Shown here one piece after another: positions 1 through 13,032 of a stretch of 64,000 nucleotides of DNA; position 1 is the stretch's first letter; every line of letters starts with the position of its first letter. The stretch is from Quercus robur (lineage: Eukaryota; Streptophyta; Magnoliopsida; Fagales; Fagaceae), in contig NC_065544.1 of NCBI RefSeq assembly GCF_932294415.1, positions 23,597,351 through 23,661,350 on the forward strand. Reading direction: 5' to 3'. The notes below the pieces were generated by a model, which was not told where the DNA came from, did not search any database, and saw only the letters and a program-made list of their open reading frames with translations. The position numbers and the translations under genes are program-made.

Positions 1-2438
1 GCACAAGATGCAGCTATTGTTAATGATACACCATATACCGAATATTTGCTTTCTACAAACACTGTAGTCTGTGAGATCATATTAATTGCAATTTCATTCT
101 CTAATTCATTATAAACTGTGTGTATGTGAATGTGAGGTCATACCTTGGAAATTTTTATTGATTTTTTTGACCATTGGTTATGAGATAGATATTGAACTTG
201 GACTTGGTTCTATCCATTTGGTATATAATTTTAGAAGATAATTTCAAGCATTGTGAATGAGGGGTTGGGAAATTGTGAAGTGGATCTGATTTGATTATGA
301 TTTATTTCATGGCATGATTATGACTTTTAGTGTGATTTAAAGGTAACTTGGTGTTTTTCAATATATTATTGGAAATGAATTGTGAGTCTACAATTGTAAA
401 GTCTCATTACATTAGAGTTTTGCTGATTTGATAGGGCATTTTGTGGTGGCGTTGGTATTGAACATTGAATTTTGATATTCTTCTTTTGAGTTTTAATTTC
501 GTGTTCTTTTTGAGTATTTTAAGTTTAGTTGGATTTGAAGTTTCATAGGAAGGATTTTGTCTAGGTTTCAACAAAAAATGATTTCATGATAGTGGGGCCA
601 ATAATTTTTTTTTTGGAAGAACAGTGGGCCCTTTTTTATTTAATTTTATTAAATTTACTTGAATTATTTGAACATTTACCCCAAAAAAAGCTCTTTAATT
701 TTGCCTCTTCCTCATTTAATTTACATAGACAATTATTTTTCTTGGGCTGAATGAATTGTTTACTTTGTTAAGGTTACAACTGAGACATTATATAGCACTT
801 ACATCCATTCAAACAAACACGTAAAGCTGTACATTGAGGTCTATACAAATAAGACAAAGACAAACGACCACGTCAATTAACACCAATCACTCACACATGA
901 ACCGTTCTTCTTTTTTCCTTGCTTTACCCTCTTTTTCTATTTGCTGAGATAGAGTAAATTTGTGGTTTGGTAAGAGTACTTGCAGCAGACAAATGAGAAT
1001 TACTATAGTTCACAATCGAATGAGTTTTACTATAGCTCACAAATGAGTGTATTTTGGAACATGCGACTCCTACTGCCAACGGTTTGAAGCCATGTCTTAT
1101 CTGTAATGCAGTAAAGATAAAAAGCAAATGAGTGTTCCCAAGTAGATCAAAGATGACTTTTGTTAATCATGTGGAACTAACAAAAATATGAAAACCATAA
1201 ATGTCGGGTTCTAAACTGATCATTAACATATCAAAGGGAACAACAATAGTTAAGGCCACCATATGCCAGTCAAGTCTTCACAGGTTTGCTTTTGTTGGAG
1301 GATTATTAGCAGGTCCACAAAATCAGGTAAAGGTAAAGGCAAAGGAATAGAAGTGAGCACACCAAATGAACATGCATGGATAGTTGAGAAATTGTATATT
1401 AATTGCATACATGATGCTACCTTCAGCAAAATTAATCAAATAATGTAGTATGAAGTCCCATAAAATTGTGCCACTTCTTTTCTTAGGTTATTACAAGCAA
1501 GATTCCAACCATTGCCATTGCATAATTTTTATTTTATTAATCAGTCAGATGCAAGACCCTAATTGATAGTTTAAATTTTAAAATTAAAACAAAAGAACAT
1601 ATTCGGTGACTATTATGAAGCAACAAAGGAAGAAGATACAAAAAACACTTTAAAGTTTTTTTTTCTCAATTTATTTGAAATATTGATTAAGTAGTTCTTG
1701 AAATTTGTGTTTCTTACATTTTATGGATAGTTGAGGATATTAAAGATTTAATTCTTCATTTTATTTTAAACTTAAATTTGTGTTTCATACATTTCTATTT
1801 CATTAAATTTATACACAATAGCTTTCTCGTGCATCGCATGGGTTAGCGACTTAGTAATAATTACAGTAAAACTGGCATATAAATGTCATAAAACACTTCA
1901 ATGCCTACCTCACGAAGTGATCTTGAGAGGTCCTCCATTGTCAATATTAGGCGCTTATCCTATTCCCAGGAAAAACTTAGGCAAGCCAGCAATAATCATG
2001 ATATAAAGGCAAATGAACACAAAGAGTGCATGACGAGCACCTTTAGCTTTTTATCCCTTTTCTCCTTTACAACTGTTGCCTGTCTTGCCTTGCATTGCCT
2101 ATATTAGATGTCATACAAGGTTAAACATCAAATAACAAACTAGAAAAGCAACAACTGCCAAGGACTGGAATTTCAAGTTGTTAGTATTGAGGATAACCTA
2201 TACCTCTTCCATGAAAAAATTTTCGGATCAAATTGACATCTAAATTGGATCCAAACTAACACAGAAAACTGTTAAAAAACACACGCATTCAAAGCCAGAT
2301 ATACAGCATCTATGTCACAAAGCTTATATTCCTTCACACACCCATACGAAGTCTAAGTTGGATCACCAGTTGGTTATCTGATTACCGACAACATATACTC
2401 AGACTTTCAAAAGTTTAATTTTAATTTTTTGTTAAAAT
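1..2438. other. Intergenic, no gene recognised
   Basis: AT-rich sequence on both strands. The only open frames are about 60-70 codons with no recognisable motif and no splice-compatible continuation that I could support. Around 1820-1855 there is a short phrase (cgcatgggttagcgac) of a kind common in dispersed plant repeats, but no element ends were found. Confidence 0.6.
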
Positions 2439-2556
2439 TGTTAGTGTATAGCTTAGACTAGTTTAGCCCATTGGGCTTAGCCCAGTATACTGTACTTGTA
2501 GTTTACTCCTTTTACTTGTATTGCACACATACCTAGCCTATATAAGGTTCTCTATT
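2439..2556 (+). repeat. 5' LTR of copia element, left piece
   Basis: Matches the first two thirds of the 3' LTR (13033 onward) apart from a few substitutions and a 5-nt indel near 2520. It contains the LTR TATA box (ctatataagg, 2538-2547). It is cut just after the TATA box by the LINE, and 2541-2556 is the left copy of the LINE target duplication. Confidence 0.93.
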
Positions 2557-2592
2557 TTTTTTTTTTTTTGAAGAGGATAACATCCTCATAAT

Positions 2593-5500
2593 TCATTCAA
2601 CAAAGATAGAATCAAAGTACAAAGCCTCCACCACAGGGGGGGGTGAATCCTCAATCCATACAATATCCTCCACTAAGTCCTTGGCATATCTAGCTAATAC
2701 ATGAGCAACATTATTTGCACTTCTCTTAACAAAAGAAACCTGCACCCACCTAAGTTTATCAAGCATACATAATACATCCTGGAGAATATGACCCAGCCAA
2801 GACAACAGCCCCTTCCCCGTGCTCAATGCATCCATGAGAGCTTGGTTATCACCTTCCAGAACCAACTCTAAAAACCCACACTCCACCGTAAATTCCACTG
2901 CTCTACGATAAGCATAAATCTCCGCCTCTTCACTACCCGTAACCGGTGGACCCTTTGCCGATAAAGACGCCATAACTTCTCCTTTGTCATTTCGGAAAAT
3001 GGCTCCAACCCCAGAATTTTCACCATCCTGGAAAATTGACGCGTCAAAGTTCAACTTGAAGTGTTCCACAGGTGGTGGTCTCCATCTTGACGGCCACGAT
3101 ATATGAGGTGAGGCGGAAAGCTGGACGTTGGCTTGCCGAAACTCCGCCAGAAAATCTTGCGCACACTTGATTAACAACTCAGGTGGCTGTATCTACTTCC
3201 CATGCATTACACCATTTCTTTGGTTCCAAATGATCCACGCTTGGACCAGGAAAAGCTCCAGTTCGTCAGTAGACAAGCGAGCAATCAGTAACTCCATAAG
3301 CTGAAGTATATCACCTTGATCTCCAGTAAATTTTTGTAGCCAAACCAAACACCCTGCCCAAACATCCCGCGCCACACCACAGTTCCAAAGAGCATGTATA
3401 CCCGTTTCTGCTTCAAATTTGCACATCTCACACCTGTTATCCTGTATTATCTTTTTGTGCACCAAATTTACCCAGGTGGGCAGTATATTGCGACAAGCGC
3501 GCCAGCCAAACACTTTAATTTTGTTTGGCACTTTCAGCTTCCACAGAACCTTCCAAACAGCACCTCCCACTGCTCCGTTGGAACACTCTGCCCCATTTGC
3601 TTCCTTTTGCACTTGTCAAGCTACATGATACCCAGACCTCACAGTGTAATCCCCTGACTTGGTGAAGGTCCAAAACAGATCATCATTAATAACTCTTTTG
3701 CTTAGCGGCACACGCAATATAGCTTCCCCATCTTCCCGGTTGAAACGTTGCATGACAAACTCTCTGTCCCACTACCTAGTATCCGGGTCTATAAGGTCAG
3801 CAACCATACAATCTTCTTCAACATTATGGGCTGGATGTAACACTTTATTGGTAGGATAGTTGGGAATCCATGCATCCCTTAGAGCTCGGATTGAAGTTCC
3901 ATTACCCACCCTCCAACAAGACCCCCTCTGAATCAATGGCTTGGCTGCTAAAATGCTCTTCCAAGTGAACGAACAATTGGGAGAATCAGTGGACTCCAAA
4001 AAACTGCTTCTAGGGAAATATCGTGCTTTAAAACAACGGCTAAGTAAAGACTCTTGATCTTGTACTAATCTCCACCCTTTTTTGGCAAGCATGGCTAGAT
4101 TGAATTGCCGTAAATCCTTGAACCCCATTCCCCCATCCACCTTTGGTCTAGTTAATTTTTCCCAACTCAACCAATGGATCTTCCTCTCATTTCCAACTTG
4201 CCCCCACCAAAATCGAGCACAAAGGGCTTGGAGTTCTTCACATAATTTGACAGGCAATTGAAACACACTCATCGTATAAGTTGGGATTGATTGAGCCACA
4301 GCTTTAATAAGTATCTCCTTACCTGCTCTTGAAAGCATTTTCCCTTTCCACCCTTGAAGCTTTTTCCACACTCTATCTTTAATAAACGAGAAAGTATGGT
4401 ATTTCTTCCGGCCCACTAGAGTAGGGAGACCAAGATCTGATTCAAATCTGTACACTTCACTCACCCCCAATAAAGCTTTGATTACATCTCTCTGTTGAAG
4501 TGAAGTATTATAGTTGAAATAGACAGACAATTTATCCATGTTTATGCATTGGCTCGACGCATCTGCATACAATTTCAAAATCTCCATAATTGCCTTTGTC
4601 TCCCTATCTTTGGCTTGGCAAAATAGTAAGGAATCATCTGCAAACAACAGGTGAGAAATACTAGGCGCTCGCCTACAAATAGAGACACCATGAATAATCC
4701 CATCTAATTTAGCCTTTTACAAGAGAGATGTAAACCCTTCTGCACATAAAAGAAACAGGTAAGGTGATAGAGGGTCACCCTACCGGATTCCTCTAGATGG
4801 ATGAATCAAGCCATATGGCTTTCCATTAATTAAGACTGAAAATGAAGGAGATGAGACACAACTCATAACCCTATCCACCCAAACTTCTGGAAATCCCATC
4901 TTGATCATTATCCTTTTTAAGAAATCCTATTCTACCCTGTCATAGGCTTTACTGACATCCAGCTTCAAGGCAAGTGCTCTAGTTTTGCCTTTCTTTCTTC
5001 CCTGCATCGTATGTAGGACTTCATAGGCAACCAGCACATTATCTGTAATTAGTCTTCCTGGCACGAATGCACTCTGGGTTAGGGATATAATTTGGGGTAG
5101 AATTTGCTTCAACCTGTTAGCTATCACCTTTGCAATAATTTTATAAATGACATTACAGACGCTAATAGGCCTGAAGTCAGAGACCTTAACAGGATTTTTA
5201 ATTTTTGGAATGAGCACAATAAAAGTATGATTCAAGGCAGGAGGCATATAACTAGAATTACGAAATTCAAGAACAGCAGACACCACATTATCACCAACAA
5301 TATGCCAAAACTTTTGATAAAAAAGGGCATTCATACCATCTGGTCCAGGAACCTTTGTAGGTCCCATTTGGAACAAGGCTGCTTTAATTTCATCTGCTGT
5401 ATATTCACTGGTCAATGTTTGTTGCATTTCAGTGGACACCTTCTGTTGTACTGCTTCTAGACACTCCTCAATCCGGGAACATGAACTTGTAGAAAACATA

Positions 5501-6722
5501 TTATTAAAATAATCCACAGCTACTCCTGCCACTTCTTCTATATCCTCCCATCAACTACCCTGTGGGTCCAAGATCCCTTTAATATAATTTCTCTGCCTTC
5601 TTTGAGATGCTTTTGAGTGAAAAAAGATTGTATTCTTATCCCCATGTTTAATCCAATTTACACGAGACCGTTGAGTCTAGTATACTTCCTGCTTTCTTAG
5701 CCATTCATCCAGCTCCTTACTTGCTTTGATAAATTCACTTTTGTGCTGTATAGTGGGAGGAGCACAAGTCAGCCATTCTATTTGCTTTTGTAAAGCCTTT
5801 ATCTCATTTGTGCCTGGATGGGTTTTAGTAGCACCCCAAGCCTTCAACTCTTCACTACACCCATTTATCTTTAATCTGACCGCCTCCAATGCCGACTCAC
5901 CAACCCCACTGATTTCCCAAGCCTCTTGGACTACCTTGGTGCAGTCATCCCACAACAGCCATGCTTCTTCAAATTTGAAACTATGTTCTCCCCTTACATG
6001 TCTTCTCAGAGCTGCATGGTTCTGGAGTATCAATAGGAGATGATCCGACGCATGCGAAATAATGTGTGTAACAGTAGTTTTAGGAAACTTCAACTTCCAA
6101 GCTTCATTAGCTACAGCCCTGTCCAGCCTTTCCTTAGTATTTGTCGCCCCTGGTCTCTTATTATTCCAAGTATAAGGGTAGCCAATGAACCCTAGATCAG
6201 TAAGATGACACCGCTCCAAAGCATCTCGGAACGCATCAAGTTGTTAGATGAAACTGGTTAGCTACTTAATTTCTCCATCGAACACAACATCTCATTAAAA
6301 TCTCCAATGCACATCCAACCACCATCAACGAATGAAGAAATATGAGAAAGAAGGATCCAAGACTTGAAGCGGTCTTTTGTTTCTGGCCATCCATAAAATC
6401 CTGTAAGCAACCAACGAAAACCATCACTTTCGGTCACCCAAGCAGAGATTTGGTTATCCGAAAATTTAAACACATCTAACATTATATCTTCCTTCCATAG
6501 CATAGCAAGTCCACCACCCAATCCCGGTTTTTTAACAGCAAACTTATTCTTGTATGGTAACTCACTGCACCATTGTTTTATTCCTTCGATATCGAGCCAA
6601 GTTTCCATGAGGAAACATATTTCAGGAGCTTGATCCTTCACTATTTTGTGAAGACTACGAACTGTCCAAGGGTTCCCAAGCCCTTGGCAGTTCCAACTCA
6701 AAAGTTTCATTGCTCCCGGCAA
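2593..6722 (-). pseudogene. LINE ORF2 (endonuclease, reverse transcriptase, RNase H), broken
   Basis: Endonuclease/exonuclease/phosphatase domain from the ATG at 6722 (motifs LLSWNCQGLG, IGDFNEM, then SDHLLL), followed by reverse transcriptase (LKLDVSKAYDR near 4940, FADDSLLF near 4640), a zf-RVT-like cysteine region (3612-3193; C-x2-C near residue 60, then HALWNCG) and a C-terminal RNase H (3177-2593; LNFDAS, EAEIYA, EGDNQ, NNVAHVLAR). Residues of the endonuclease and the RT FADD box are intact where visible. The reading frame changes between about 6258 and 6219, and from there to the end the pieces share one frame broken by stops near 5677, 4927, 3772 and 3193. The terminal RNase H marks the plant L1 subgroup that acquired this domain. 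Not functional. Confidence 0.88.
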
Positions 6723-8041
6723 GGGTGGTCATCCACCCCCGCCAATGTGTTATCTGCTTTTCCATCTTCCTTGTCTCCCTTAGTATGTTTATAATACGTA
6801 GGTTCTGCCTCACTGTAACCATTTGCATTCATAACATCTTCCAGCCCTCTTTTACCCATAATGGACTTCAGTTTATTATTAGATGACACTAATGGCCCAA
6901 TATCCATTCTATTCAGCCTTGTCCACGTTGTTTTTGGCTTATTGGGCTTTGCCTCTACATGGCCCAAACTAGAGTTATCCATGTTGGACGTACAGTTAGC
7001 CTCAATATTTAAGTTTTGGTGCACAGCTTCATTCAACGGAAATAACAGCACAGTATCAGCCTTATTAGAATTTATGTCAGCATTAACTACCAAGATTTTT
7101 TCCTAAATTTCTGCAACGCTCCCTCCAACCATGCAGTTTCCATTCCGAGATTCGTGGCCTGCCCTGTACTTCGAAACCCTAGCCATTGCCGTCATCACTT
7201 CCGTCTCATCTTCATTCTCCGATGCCGGTGTATCAGTGCTACCCATCGGTTCTGACCTCATCGGATTCTCTCTACTTCACCATGGTGAAGATTTGGTCCT
7301 TCCACTATTTGCTTTAAGCCACTCACCATATTGGTATTCAACATTGTCGGTCTCCTTAGATGCTGCAAAGTGCGCCAGGCAATGTCGAAGATCGTAACCA
7401 AGGATCCCACAAAAATGGCAAAACATAGGCAACCTTTCATACTTATACGTAACCCAGTGACGTTTGCCATCCGATCCCAATAGAAAACCTCCTCTCTGAA
7501 TCGGTTTGGAGATAGGAAGGGCCACCCTAACTCTCAAGAAAAGCTTCTGGTCATCTGTGCGCCGTCGACGCTGCACATCCTCAATCGACCCCATTTTATT
7601 TCACACCTCCGCCGCCACCTTAGGAGACATCATATCAAACGACACCCCCCAGATTTGGACCCACAGTGAGGCATGCTCCAAGGCTACATTGTTAGCGCTC
7701 ATGCCCGCCCTCCATCGAGTAAGCATTAGAAGTTGATTATCAAAAGTCCACGGGCCACCCTTCAAGATCTGATTTAGTTCATACTCCGACTGGAACTTAA
7801 ACTGAAAAAGGTTATTGCCCACCTCAGAGATCTGAAGACCTTTCTCTAGCCCCCACGCTCGTTGAAGCGTGTTCTTTGCTACCTTCCTGTTATAAGGTTT
7901 GCAAGTTAAGAACTTTCCTATCAAACTCAGAACACAACCCTCAAGTTCCTCCAATTGTCCCTCTTCGGAGACCTGAATATCTTCTTCCTCTTCAGCCGTT
8001 AACTTAAGACTGGTCATTCGGTCAACAATATCCTCATCCAT
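6707..8041 (-). pseudogene. LINE ORF1 (gag-like, DUF4283 and CCHC knuckle), broken
   Basis: Starts at the ATG ending at 8041 (MDEDIVDRMTSL). The first 146 codons resemble the DUF4283 domain of plant LINE/gag proteins, with the typical GGPWTFDNQLL and W-RAGM phrases around residues 95-115. A TGA at 7601-7603 interrupts the frame. The same frame resumes at 7594 and encodes a zinc-knuckle stretch (FCHFCGILGYDLRHC), stops at 7277, and reappears at 7093-6707 as a polar tail. ORF1 proteins bind LINE RNA and form the ribonucleoprotein particle. Its end overlaps the ORF2 start by 16 nt in another frame, a normal LINE arrangement. Nonfunctional as it stands. Confidence 0.85.
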
Positions 8042-8206
8042 TGTTCAACTATTATCACTTAAGCGTTTAGAACAAAATGATTGAGGGAGAGCCCTTGGAC
8101 ATACCAAGGGAGGCAAGGCTTGTTGTCACGAGAGAGAGAGCTCCTATCCAAGGAGAGAGAAAATTGAACGTTTAATTAAAATAGGTTTCCTATAAGGCTT
8201 TCTATT

Positions 8207-8272
8207 GTACATTATTATACATACATCAATATACAGACTATTCAGTCTTTCTCTCACTTTATATTGTTAACA
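8207..8272 (+). repeat. 5' LTR of copia element, right piece
   Basis: Continues the 5' LTR after the LINE. It matches the last 66 bases of the 3' LTR almost perfectly and ends with the same gttaaca terminus, directly followed by the primer-binding site. Confidence 0.93.
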
Positions 8273-8285
8273 TGGTATCAGAGCC
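8273..8285 (+). promoter_or_regulatory. Primer-binding site of copia element (initiator tRNA-Met type)
   Basis: The phrase tggtatcagagcc starts immediately after the LTR end. It is the usual plant copia primer-binding site, complementary to the 3' end of initiator methionine tRNA. Confidence 0.9.
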
Positions 8286-8891
8286 ATTCCTCTAACTTTC
8301 TGGTTCCTATGGACATCTTCGGTGTTCTTTTGCTGCCCTCGCCTTCATCCAGTAGTCACTGTCAGAAGCAAGTCATCGCTGTCACACCCATAGTCCCAAC
8401 AACTCTCGGATCTCATTGTTCAGCTCATCCAACTGTCAAAGCAAAGGCATTGAGTGACAGAACAGACAATCCCGAGCAAAACCCAAACAAGAACGGCCAG
8501 AAACCACCTCACACACGCCCCCACACGCCGGCTGAAGTTTCTGCCTCATAAGCACACGCTCCACGTGCCTCCACGTGCCGTTCGTATCCCTCACGCGCCT
8601 CAAGCGCTAAGACACACGGCCTCCACGTGCTCCCACATGCTCACATGCTCCACACGTGCCTGCTCCGTTTCACATACTGCCACGTCAGCCCTAGGGTGAT
8701 GTCACACTGCCCCGTCAGCACACGTCATCCGTTGACCGTTAACTTGACCAGATTGTTGACCGTTGACTTTGACCAAGTCAAAATATTTCAACAGGACCTG
8801 TCTTGCTCAGTTTTTCGCGTAGATTCTGATTTTGGGCTTCGTTTATGCATTTGAGGTCTCTAAATCTCACTTTTTGGTCATTTTCTTCATT

Positions 8892-11800
8892 ATGGCTCAA
8901 CAAAGTGAACGAGATATCATACGTCCTATCACCATTATGTTGGATGGTCTTACTAGCTATCATGCATGGTCTCAGAATATGACTGTTTTTCTCAAGGGTC
9001 GTAAACTGTGGAGATATGTGACTGGTTCAATTCCTAAGCCAGTACCAAACCCTAAGTCCAAAGCCACAGCTGCTGAAGAGTCTTCCAAGACTACTGTTAC
9101 AACAGATGATTATGAAGAACGCCTAGAGGAATGGAAGAGTATTCAGAGTAAGATCTTGTCTTGGTTTATCAATACCTCTATTCCCTCCATTCATAATCTT
9201 CTTCCTCGTCTTGAAACTGCTAAGGCTGCTTGGAAATTTTTGGCCGATCGCTATAATTGCACCAATGATTCAAGCTTGGAGTTCCACATTGAATCAAAGC
9301 TTTATCAAATGCGCCAAGAGACAGGTCAGTCTATTTCTGATTTTTATTCTTAGACTTCTACTATGTGGGAACAACTCTTTGCTGCAGATCCTCCACTAGT
9401 GTGTTCTAAGGACATTGAGCCCTTTGTCAAATATCGGGATCGCCGTAAATTTATGCACTTCATGATGGGTTTACGTGAGGATTTTGAGCCTACTAGGGCT
9501 TCTCTGTTTAGCCGGTCTCCTACTCCTTCTCTTGATGCTGCAGTAAAGGAGCTCATTTCTGAGGAGAATCGTCGGCCTACTTATCACATGTCATCATCTG
9601 ATCATGTTTTGGCTACACCCTCTCCACAGCCTCCCATTGTTGCATTCACTGCTCCTCCACGAATAAACTCCGGGCGTCCCACCTCTCAGTCTTCCAAAGG
9701 TACTTATTACAAGTTTTGCCGTGCCAAAAGCCATGACATCTCTGTTTGTCGCAAACTACAGAAATTTGTGCAAGAGCAGAATAAAGCTTCTCTTCCTCAG
9801 GAAGCTGCTGTATGTCCTTCAGATCCATTGGTTCCTACAGGTCCATCTTTGGCTTCCTCACTTACTACGGCTGATATTGAGGCAGTTGTTCAACAGGTTT
9901 TATCTCGCACTTCCACTGCCCTTTTTGTCACCTCAGGTAAACAACCTTGGTTTTTTGATACTGCATGTTGTAACCATATGACTCCTGATGAATCCCAATT
10001 TTCTGATAAGGCACCCTTAGAACATCCAATCACCATTTACACTGATGATGGAACTCCTATGCCTGTTAGTCACAAAGGAACAATCTCTTCTCCTTGTTTA
10101 TCCCTTAGTGACACTTTTCATATTCCAAATTTATCCCTCAATTTGCTTTCTGTTGGTCAACTTTGTGAATTAGGCATAGATCTTCTATTTACTAATCATG
10201 GTGTGGATGTGCAGGATCCCTGGACGGGTCAAGTGCTTGGGACAGGCCGTAAGGTTGGTCGCATGTTTGAGATTCATGACTTGCAGATTCCTTCACAAGT
10301 TGTTTCTGCAGCTGCTACCATTGCCACCTCCTCACCTGATCTATGGCATGCTCGTCTTAGTCATCCATCCTTATCTCGTCTTCAGTTGTTAGCTTCTTAA
10401 GGTCATTTAGGTTCAGTTCAGTTTCAAAAATTTGATTGTACTTCTTGTCATTTTGGCAAACAAACAAAATTCCTCTTTAATAAAAGTGACTCCTTTTCTT
10501 CTGCTCCTTTTGATCTTATACATTCTGATATTTGGGATCCTGCACATGTTCCCATTGAGGGGGGATCTAAATATTTTGTCATATTTGTGGATGATTTTTC
10601 TCGATATACTTGGATTTATCTGCTTCACCATAGGTCTGAACTTGTGTCTATTTACCAAATATTTCATAAAATGATTGAAACACAGTTCAATTGCACTATT
10701 AAAGTCTTTCGATCAGATAATGCTCAAGAATATAATGATAAATCTTTCCTATCCTTTTTAGACAGTCATGGTACTCTTCCTCAGCGGTCTTGTCCTTACA
10801 CCTCTCAACAAAATGGTCGTGCAGAATGAAAACATCGTCACATTCTTGATGTTGTCTGCATCCTTCTCATTTTTACCTCTCTTCCTGAGCGCTTTTGGGG
10901 TGAGGCTGCACTCACTGCTGTGTACACCATTAATCGTATTCTTTCACCAACTACACACAACAAATCACCATTTGAGCTTCTCTATGGTCAAACTCCTGAC
11001 TACTCCTCTCTTCGGGTTTTTGGTTGTGCTTGCTTTGTCTCTCTTCCTCCTCATGAACGAACAAAGCTCCAACCTCGTACTCGTCTTTGTTGTTTCCTTG
11101 GTTATGGTGTGTCTCAAAAGGGGTTTCGCTGATATGATCCCATTTCTCATCGCCTTTGTGTCTCCCATCATGTTGAGTTTTGGGAACCTCGTTCTTTCAT
11201 GAGTCTTCAGCAGTTTCCTGCATCTTCTTCCTCAGAGTTTCCCATTTTTACTGATCTTTTCCTCCCTCTCTATCCTAAACTTGTGGAGGATTCTTCAACA
11301 TTGGCTGCCTCTCCAGACGACTCATCTCCGGTTCTGTCTCCGGCATATGACCCACCTGTCTTGGATCCTGTGGCACCACCCTCTCCTGAGTCTCCTGTTG
11401 GTCTTGAACTTCATCGTTCCACTCGGGTAAGCATTCCTCCTCCTTATCTCATTGATTATCATTGCTCTTTTGCCCTTGCCACCCTCTATGAACCTCACAC
11501 CTATCGTAAGGCCCATATTGACCCTCTTTGGCAGCAAGCTATGAACGAAGAACTAGATGCCCTTCATAAGAATCACACTTGGGATATGGTTGATTTGCCT
11601 CCTGGTCAGTCTGTAGTAGGTTGTAGGTGGGTTTACAAGATCAAGACCAAGGCTGATGAATCTGTTAAACGATACAAGGCTTGCCTAGTTGCCAAGAGCT
11701 TTACTTAGGAGTATGGTATTGACTATGAGGAAACATTTGCTCCTGTTGCTCACCTTACATCTGTTAGATGTCTTATTGTTGTGGCTATTGTTCGCCATTG

Positions 11801-13025
11801 GCCTCTTTATGAAATGGATGTGAAGAATGCTTTCCTCAATGGAGACCTCCATGAAGAAGTGTATATGCAACCACCCCCTGGCTATCCACACTCAGGCAGT
11901 CAAGTTTGTCGCCTTCGCCGTGCTCTTTATGGCCTCAAGCAAGCTCCTCGAGCTTGGTTTGAAAATTTTAGCTGAGTTGTTGCTCAACAGGGTTTCACTT
12001 CGAGTCCTCATGACACTGCTCTCTTTGTTTGAAGATCCTCTGCTGGTATCACTCTTATTCTTCTTTATGTTGATGATATAATTATTACTGGAGATGATTC
12101 TACAGGTATCCGCTCTCTTCAGCACTTCCTTAGTCAGCATTTTGAGATGAAAGATCTGGGCACTCTCAGCTATTTTCTTGGGCTTGAGGTTACCTTATCC
12201 TCTGATGGATACTATCTTTCCCAAGCTAAATATACTTATGATCTTCTCTCCAAAGCCGGTATCACCGACAACAAGACTATTTCCACTCCTTTAGAATACA
12301 ATGCAAAGCTCACACCCTTGGACGGTGAACCTATATCCGATGCTACTTGCTATCGTCAGTTGGTTGGCAGTTTGATCTATCTTACTGTTACTCGTCTGGA
12401 TATTTCACATGTCGTGGGTATGGTTAGTAAGTTCATGGATGCACCTTGTTCTGTCCACTATGCTGTTGTTCTTCGGATTCTCCGATATGTCAAAGGCACA
12501 CTTTATCATGGTCTGCATTACTCCTCTCAATCTTCTCTTGGGCTTCATACTTATTCAGATGCTGACTGGGCCGGTGATCTGACTAATCGATGCTCTATCA
12601 CAGGTTTTTGTTTCCTGTTAGGTACTTTTCTTGTCTCATGGCGCAGTAAGAAGCAGGATGTGGTTTCTCGTTCTAGTACTAAGGCTGAGTATCGTGCCCT
12701 TGCCGACACCACTTGCGAGCTTGTTTGGCTTCGCTGGCTCTTGGCTGACATGGATGCTCCACAACCCAATGCCACTCCTCTTTATTGTGAAAATCGTAGT
12801 GCTATCTATATTGCTCATAATGATGTCTTCCACAAACGCACCAAGCATATTGAGATTGACTGCCACATCACTCGCCAGCATCTCAAGAAAGGAAATCTCA
12901 AGTTGTTCTCCATCTCCTTTGCTGACCAGCCTGCTGATATCTTTACCAAGACTCACTCGCCTGGTCGTCTTCAAGATCTTATATCCAAACTCCAGTTGGC
13001 TTCCTCCTTGCCTCCTCGAGTTTGA
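8892..13025 (+). pseudogene. Copia gag-pol polyprotein, one frame with seven stops
   Basis: From ATG 8892 (MAQQSERDIIRP) to the TGA at 13023-13025, all recognisable parts lie in the same frame. Order: UBN2-like gag (YHAWSQNM, LWRYVTGS), a zinc knuckle near 9712, protease (WFFDTACCNHMT at about 9948), pre-integrase GAG domain (DLWHARLSHPS), integrase (DDFSRYTW, FRSDNAQEY), reverse transcriptase (EMDVKNAFLNGDL, YVDD near 12070), RNase H (YSDADWAGD, SRSSTKAEYRA). Stops interrupt it at 9351 (TAG), 10398 (TAA), 10827 (TGA), 11130 (TGA), 11706 (TAG), 11973 (TGA) and 12030 (TGA). No frameshift is needed anywhere. The knuckle has Tyr at the first Cys position. It was an active copia polyprotein and is now dead. 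Confidence 0.93.
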
Positions 13026-13032
13026 GGGGGGA

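Larger units (their letters stand above)
2557..8190 (-). mobile_element. LINE (plant L1-type with RNase H), nested in the copia 5' LTR
   Basis: Non-LTR retrotransposon read on the reverse strand. Its 3' poly(A) is the T-run at about 2557-2569. It is bordered by tataaggttctctatt (2541-2556) and tataaggctttctatt (8191-8206), a 16-bp target duplication with two differences. In the element's direction it holds a roughly 150-bp 5' UTR, ORF1 (DUF4283-like domain and zinc knuckle) and ORF2 (endonuclease, reverse transcriptase, zf-RVT-like domain, RNase H). Length about 5.6 kb, so essentially full length, but both ORFs are broken. Being inside the copia LTR, it is younger than the copia insertion. 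Confidence 0.93.

Noticed and set aside
3394-3859. Plus-strand frames across the LINE
   Set aside because: Mirror frames of the reverse-strand RT/zf-RVT region, which carries the recognisable motifs.
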